Assembly: GCA_024275215.1 (NCBI GenBank)
Contig: JAJRZO010000201.1
Coordinates: forward strand, 1-8,541
Direction: 5' to 3'
Source: Candidatus Zixiibacteriota bacterium
GTDB lineage: Bacteria; Zixibacteria; MSB-5A5; JAABVY01; JAHJOQ01
DNA: 8,541 nt
In this document: piece after piece, positions 6,007 through 8,541 of the stretch
Numbering within the stretch: position 1 is the first letter of the stretch
How the letters are laid out: each line of letters begins with the position of its first letter
Translations under genes and position numbers: made by a program
Notes under the pieces: model-generated
The model's database searches: none
Seen by the model: the letters and a program-made list of their open reading frames with translations, nothing else
What the model was told of the DNA's origin: nothing

Positions 6007-6351
6007 TTATTGACCGCTGGGTGGGTTGACGTTCTTTTTCGCATCCTCGGTCTTGTCTTTCATCCCTTCAATTTTTTCCTTTGCACCCTCTAAAGCCTCT
6101 TTTCCTTCTTCAACCTTTTCTTTTGCTTCCTCGACTGCTGATTCCCCCGCTTCTTCGAGCTTATCCTTTGCTTCCTCGATCATTGATGTGTCGCCTGATA
6201 CCGCAGTGTCGGTTATCGCTTTCGTTTCGGTGGTGATTTCATTCGTCGGTGACTTTTCAGCAGGCTGTTCTTTCTTTTTGCTTCCACATGCTGCGATAAT
6301 TAGCACGATAAACAGAAAGATAAAACATCGAATCAGAGCTGTCCGATTCAT
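6007..6351 (-). CDS. Small lipoprotein with Glu/Lys-rich coiled-coil domain
   Basis: The frame encodes 114 residues. Residues 1-21 are a lipoprotein signal (MNRTALIRCF start, long hydrophobic core), with lipobox I-A-A-C and lipidated Cys22. The next residues, Gly23-Ser24, lack the Asp that retains lipoproteins in the inner membrane of E. coli. A short low-complexity linker (about 24-57) leads to a strongly charged helix (about 58-105). It has heptad-spaced units AKDKLEE, AKEKVEE, AKEKIEG and MKDKTED at intervals of 15, 14 and 7 residues, then a Pro-rich tail. It may form a periplasmic coiled coil of the Lpp-like or LEA-like type, but no family was recognised and the function is unknown. AGGGAGG six bases before ATG 6351 supports the start. 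Palindromic elements bracket the gene. Confidence 0.8.
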   Translation of the reverse strand: MNRTALIRCFIFLFIVLIIAACGSKKKEQPAEKSPTNEITTETKAITDTAVSGDTSMIEEAKDKLEEAGESAVEEAKEKVEEGKEALEGAKEKIEGMKDKTEDAKKNVNPPSGQ

Positions 6352-6381
6352 AATAATCCTCCCTTCAAGAACCTTGTGTTC

Positions 6382-6410
6382 AGCATTGCGAACATGGTGA
6401 TGTTAGTCAA
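6382..6410 (-). promoter_or_regulatory. Possible promoter of the lipoprotein gene
   Basis: On the minus strand TTGACT (6405-6410), a 17-bp spacer and AATGCT (6382-6387, only three of six -10 matches) would start transcription near 6375, about 24 bases before ATG 6351 and upstream of its AGGGAGG site. A T-rich stretch precedes the -35 and could act as an UP element. The weak -10 limits confidence. Confidence 0.35.
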
Positions 6411-6452
6411 CAAAAAATAATGGTCTGTCCGGTGCCCGTCTGTACGGCGCAG

Positions 6453-6563
6453 GGTGCGGGTGCCCCACCCTTCGGGTGGGGACTGATATTCCGTGCGCCG
6501 TCAGGAATCCTTTCCTGACGGTCCGGAGGCTTTATCCCACCCAAAGGGTGGAGCACCCGCACC
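6453..6563. repeat. Long palindromic element, copy 2 (near-intact)
   Basis: The outer arms GGTGCGGGTGC (6453-6463) and GCACCCGCACC (6553-6563) pair perfectly over 11 bp. After one mismatch, 6465-6472 pairs with 6544-6551. After a second mismatch, 6474-6480 pairs with 6536-6542. The centre carries a separate perfect 10-bp stem, CCGTCAGGAA (6498-6507) with TTCCTGACGG (6512-6521), with a 4-base loop. Each half also folds on itself (CCCCACCC-TTC-GGGTGGGG, 6463-6481). The head is identical over 19 bases to copy 1 at 5814. No transposase is present, so any mobility would depend on enzymes elsewhere. Confidence 0.75.
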
Positions 6564-6600
6564 GCCACCACCGCGCACCGCACACCGCACACCGCACCGG
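6551..6600. repeat. T-free C-rich tract with three CACCGCA repeats
   Basis: Fifty consecutive bases contain no T on the plus strand. Within them CACCGCA occurs three times in tandem (6576-6582, 6583-6589, 6590-6596), preceded by diverged CACCGC/CCACCACCG units. The tract overlaps and extends the right arm of the palindromic element. It may be an expanded microsatellite-like tail. Confidence 0.6.
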
Positions 6601-6618
6601 TCTGTCAAGGGGTGGGCT

Positions 6619-6640
6619 ATCTTGTCAGGTGATCTTGTCA
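6619..6640. repeat. Short direct repeat ATCTTGTCA
   Basis: ATCTTGTCA occurs at 6619-6627 and 6632-6640, with starts 13 bp apart. A related TCTGTCA lies at 6601-6607. It is part of the repeat-rich tail beyond the palindrome; no function is apparent. Confidence 0.3.
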
Positions 6641-6836
6641 TTTCGACCGGCCAGTATCAATCAGTGTCCGGAGGGCTATCTCTGCTGCGGCTGGATCGAG
6701 TACTTCATCAAAAAAAGAGATTCCGGTTGAACTGATTTTGCTTGCTGGCAGCCTTTAATACGGGTATCATCGACAAGTAGCGGTTTCTGAAACAATTAGA
6801 CATGCCGCACAGTAAAAAAACCTTTAGGCTATCGGG

Positions 6837-6842
6837 AAAGGA
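6837..6842 (+). promoter_or_regulatory. Shine-Dalgarno fixing the tolQ start at ATG 6851
   Basis: AAAGGA lies 8 bases before ATG 6851. A TTG codon directly in front (6848) is also in frame but is the weaker choice. In-frame ATG codons at 6863 and 6878 lie too far from this site. Confidence 0.5.
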
Positions 6843-6850
6843 CGCGGTTG

Positions 6851-7573
6851 ATGCCTGTTGTTATGACACCCGCAGAAATGGGTGACCTCAATTTTTTCGA
6901 TCTTCTCAGTCAGTCAAGCTTTTTTGCAATTTTGATTCTTCTGATTCTCGTCGTTATGTCATTGATATCATGGGCGATAGTGATCGCCAAGTTCCGCCAG
7001 TACAGGTCTGTGTCACAGAGCAACAGGGAGTTCATCAGGCTGTTTCGCAAACGCAGAAGGTTGATGGATGCGCAGGCAAAATGCGCACCGAGAAGAGATA
7101 GTCCACTTTTCACGGTTCTCGAAGATGGTCTTTCCGATCTGTTGCATGTAGTGGAGAAGAAGAAGGGGCAGGGGAATTTGCAGGCTGGATTGATCAAACT
7201 CGACTCGCACGACCTCGATGCTATCTCAAAGACTCTCGAACGATCATCGACTGAACAGCATGCTTTTCTCGAAAAAAATGTTGTTTTTCTCGCGACAACA
7301 GCGAATGTCGCACCATTTCTTGGGTTGTTGGGCACATGCTGGGGAATAATGAGCGCATTTATGAGTATAGGTGCAAGAGGCACAGCATCTCTTGCTGTTG
7401 TTGCGCCGGGAATCGCCGAGGCGTTGATTGCGACTATTGTCGGTCTCGGAGCCGCAATTCCCGCTGTTGTTGCGTATAACTGGTGCAATAACAAACTGAA
7501 ATTCATCGCTGATGATTTTTCAAATTTTTCGCTTGAGTTTCTCTCTGCTGTGCAGAAAGAGAACGAATTTTGA
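6851..7573 (+). CDS. tolQ: TolQ/ExbB-family proton channel subunit
   Basis: The 240-residue protein belongs to the MotA/TolQ/ExbB proton-channel family. Together with TolR/ExbD it uses the proton gradient to drive a TolA/TonB-type transducer. There are three membrane segments: about 22-46, then, after a long cytoplasmic loop, about 143-170 and 184-210. The family signatures are clear. TM2 carries FLATTANVAPFLGLLGT (146-162) then WGIM, and TM3 carries APGIAEALIAT (185-195) then AAIPAVVAYN (201-210). The polar Thr149/150 and Thr194 sit where channel threonines are found in TolQ. Cys163 replaces the usual Val in GTVWGIM. The TGA stop overlaps the tolR ATG by one base (TGATG), so translation is coupled. 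TolQ rather than ExbB is preferred because the N-terminus is TolQ-like and a TolA-like gene follows. Gene order beyond the edge would decide. Confidence 0.93.
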   Translation: MPVVMTPAEMGDLNFFDLLSQSSFFAILILLILVVMSLISWAIVIAKFRQYRSVSQSNREFIRLFRKRRRLMDAQAKCAPRRDSPLFTVLEDGLSDLLHVVEKKKGQGNLQAGLIKLDSHDLDAISKTLERSSTEQHAFLEKNVVFLATTANVAPFLGLLGTCWGIMSAFMSIGARGTASLAVVAPGIAEALIATIVGLGAAIPAVVAYNWCNNKLKFIADDFSNFSLEFLSAVQKENEF

Positions 7574-7986
7574 TGCGACGCCCCCGGACATACAGGATGA
7601 TGGCGGAAATCAACGTGACGAATCTCGTTGATGTTGTCCTCGTATTGCTGATAGTTTTTATGATCTCAGCCCCCCTGCTGCAGTCCGGGATTGATATCGA
7701 CCTGCCTAAAACAACTTATGTTGACAAGGAACTTGCCGAGGGAGTCGTTATTACAATTAACAAGAAGGGCGGGATTTTCATTGATGATGTATACAGCCGG
7801 CCAGAACAACTTGAGGAGAAGCTGACGGAATATATTGGAAAAAAGAAAATCAGCGCAATCTATCTCCGTGGCGACAAGGATGTGAAATACGGCATTGTGA
7901 TTGATGTCGTTGCGAGGCTCAAGAAGATGGGCATCGCAGATGTAGGGCTGGTGACGAAAACATTCGATGAGGATGAACCGAGGTGA
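7573..7986 (+). CDS. tolR: TolR/ExbD-family stator subunit
   Basis: The 137-residue single-pass protein has a short cytoplasmic N-terminus, one membrane helix (about 15-36, NVTNLVDVVLVLLIVFMI) and a periplasmic domain (about 40-137). Asp20 in NLVDVVLVLL matches the essential proton-carrying Asp of ExbD/TolR (Asp25/Asp23 in E. coli). The periplasmic part keeps the IDIDLPKT strand, an ITINKKGGIFID hairpin and the AIYLRGDKDVKYGIVIDVVA region typical of the family. ATG 7573 overlaps the tolQ stop. An in-frame TTG at 7570 would overlap by four bases and is less likely. The TGA stop overlaps the following GTG start by four bases (GTGA). TolQ and TolR probably assemble as the usual pentamer-dimer motor in the inner membrane. 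Confidence 0.93.
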   Translation: MRRPRTYRMMAEINVTNLVDVVLVLLIVFMISAPLLQSGIDIDLPKTTYVDKELAEGVVITINKKGGIFIDDVYSRPEQLEEKLTEYIGKKKISAIYLRGDKDVKYGIVIDVVARLKKMGIADVGLVTKTFDEDEPR

Positions 7987-8541
7987 AGGCTCAGGATATC
8001 CTGATATCGATACTGCTTCATTTGGTGTTGTTCGCTGTGATTGTGATTTTTTCCGCTGCGAGGAGTCGTGCCCGACAATTCAATCCTGAGGATGTGGCTA
8101 ATGTGCAACTCTTCGAATCAGCGCCGACAGGAACGAAGGCTATTAAACAACAGGAACCTGAACCGGTGGAACCTGAGCCGGTCGAAACAAAGCTTCCCGA
8201 TATGGCAGTCAATCAAATAGTCGATGATCTTCCCGCGGAGGAGCCTGTCCCGATTGCATCGATAGAAACTCCGTATAAGATCGAGAAGAAAAAAGCGAAG
8301 AAACCTCCAAAACCTAAACCCAGTCCTGAGAAATCGGAATCCAGGTCATCAAAATCAGCAAAGAAGAAAACTGTCATTAGCAATGGCGAGGTCAAGACAT
8401 CGATCGGTTCTTACGGGGGAACGGGTGGTCTCAGTGTGGGTGATTTTCCGTATGACATCGGGCGCGTGACACAAATGATCGACCGCAACTGGGATAACCC
8501 CGTTTTGTCGCAGAAGACTCTCGCATGTACGATCTACTTCC
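7983..8541 (+). CDS. TolA/TonB-like energy transducer, 3' end outside window
   Basis: The frame starts at GTG 7983, overlapping the tolR stop by four bases, and runs off the right edge after 186 codons. Residues 5-26 are a signal-anchor helix containing S9-x3-H13, the SxxxH motif by which TonB and TolA contact ExbB-ExbD or TolQ-TolR. The surrounding ILISILLHLVLFAVIV is close in style to E. coli TolA. A periplasmic spacer (about 55-130) is rich in Pro, Glu and Lys, with an EPEPVEPEPVE repeat at 58-68 and Lys-Pro runs at 102-112. A Gly-rich hinge (141-148) leads to a C-terminal domain beginning near 150 (DFPYDIGRVTQMIDRNWDNP, then ACTIYF), in the manner of TonB/TolA C-domains. TolA fits the gene order, but a short Pro-rich spacer is also TonB-like, so no symbol is assigned. 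Confidence 0.88.
   Translation, partial: MKAQDILISILLHLVLFAVIVIFSAARSRARQFNPEDVANVQLFESAPTGTKAIKQQEPEPVEPEPVETKLPDMAVNQIVDDLPAEEPVPIASIETPYKIEKKKAKKPPKPKPSPEKSESRSSKSAKKKTVISNGEVKTSIGSYGGTGGLSVGDFPYDIGRVTQMIDRNWDNPVLSQKTLACTIYF

Larger units (their letters stand above)
6352..6850. other. Divergent intergenic region between the lipoprotein gene and tolQ
   Basis: This region of about 499 bp separates genes reading outwards on opposite strands. It holds the lipoprotein promoter, a 111-bp palindromic element, a 50-base T-free tract, short direct repeats and a stretch beginning TCATTTCGACCGG (6639-6651) that resembles interspersed repeats seen in FCB-type genomes. Short frames on both strands lack homology, start signals and codon bias. 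For tolQ no strong promoter is visible; TAATAC (6756-6761) is a possible -10 with a poor -35 (TGATTT, 6733-6738). Confidence 0.6.

Noticed and set aside
6026..6400. 124-codon plus-strand frame rich in Ser/Phe
   Set aside because: It is the antisense of the Glu/Lys-rich lipoprotein; the low-complexity Ser/Phe pattern is the expected reverse of GAA/AAG codons.
5814..6563. CRISPR array
   Set aside because: The repeats are palindromic elements of about 100 bp in two copies plus short tandem units; there are no regularly spaced 23-47 bp repeats with unique spacers and no cas genes.
6422..6606. 8-bp GGTCTGTC at 6422-6429 and 6599-6606 as a target-site duplication
   Set aside because: The copies do not abut the palindrome ends (6453 and 6563), and CTGTC-like strings are frequent in this region, including near copy 1, so chance or shared repeat tail is more likely.
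6476..6735. Two overlapping plus-strand frames of 80-84 codons before tolQ
   Set aside because: They translate the palindromic element and CACCGCA tract into low-complexity His/Pro/Arg sequence, with no ribosome binding site and no family signature.
6910..7506. 198-codon minus-strand open frame
   Set aside because: It is the mirror frame of tolQ, whose family motifs are clear; no start signal or recognisable protein.

Overview
The window is a bacterial chromosomal segment of moderate GC. It comes from a Gram-negative (diderm) organism, because it carries a TolQ/TolR/TolA-type cell-envelope system, a lipoprotein with a lipobox and a large exported protein. Asp-box motifs and an Ig-like module in the exported protein, together with many palindromic intergenic repeats, fit an uncultured lineage near the FCB group (for example Zixibacteria-like). 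That placement is an impression from style, not a phylogenetic result. There is no phage, IS transposase, CRISPR array, tRNA or rRNA in view.

Layout. Bases 1-2238 (minus) are the first 746 codons of a large secreted protein whose C-terminus lies beyond the left edge. Its 365-bp upstream gap (2239-2603) is the most structured non-coding stretch here. Read on the minus strand it holds a weak terminator for the preceding operon, a TTGACA promoter, a 21-bp tandem repeat at the predicted transcription start, a six-codon micro-ORF with a strong Shine-Dalgarno, and a terminator-like hairpin that begins inside that micro-ORF's stop codon. Bases 2604-5681 (minus) are a two-gene operon, ligA (NAD-dependent DNA ligase) followed by an AI-2E-family membrane permease. 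The permease Shine-Dalgarno overlaps the ligA stop codon. The ligA promoter places +1 on the A of the ATG, so the transcript may be leaderless.

Bases 6007-6351 (minus) encode a small coiled-coil lipoprotein. It is bracketed by two related long palindromic elements (5814-5923 and 6453-6563) that share an identical 19-bp head. Smaller REP-like hairpins and a T-free CACCGCA tract lie beside them.

From 6851 to the right edge (plus) runs a tightly overlapped tolQ-tolR-tolA-like cluster (stop/start overlaps of 1 and 4 bases). TolQ and TolR homologues form the proton-driven motor in the inner membrane. The TolA/TonB-like protein, cut by the right edge, carries that energy across the periplasm to the outer membrane.

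The genes belong to known families. The unusual material is in the intergenic regions: the leader of the secreted protein, the paired palindromes and the apparently leaderless ligA start.
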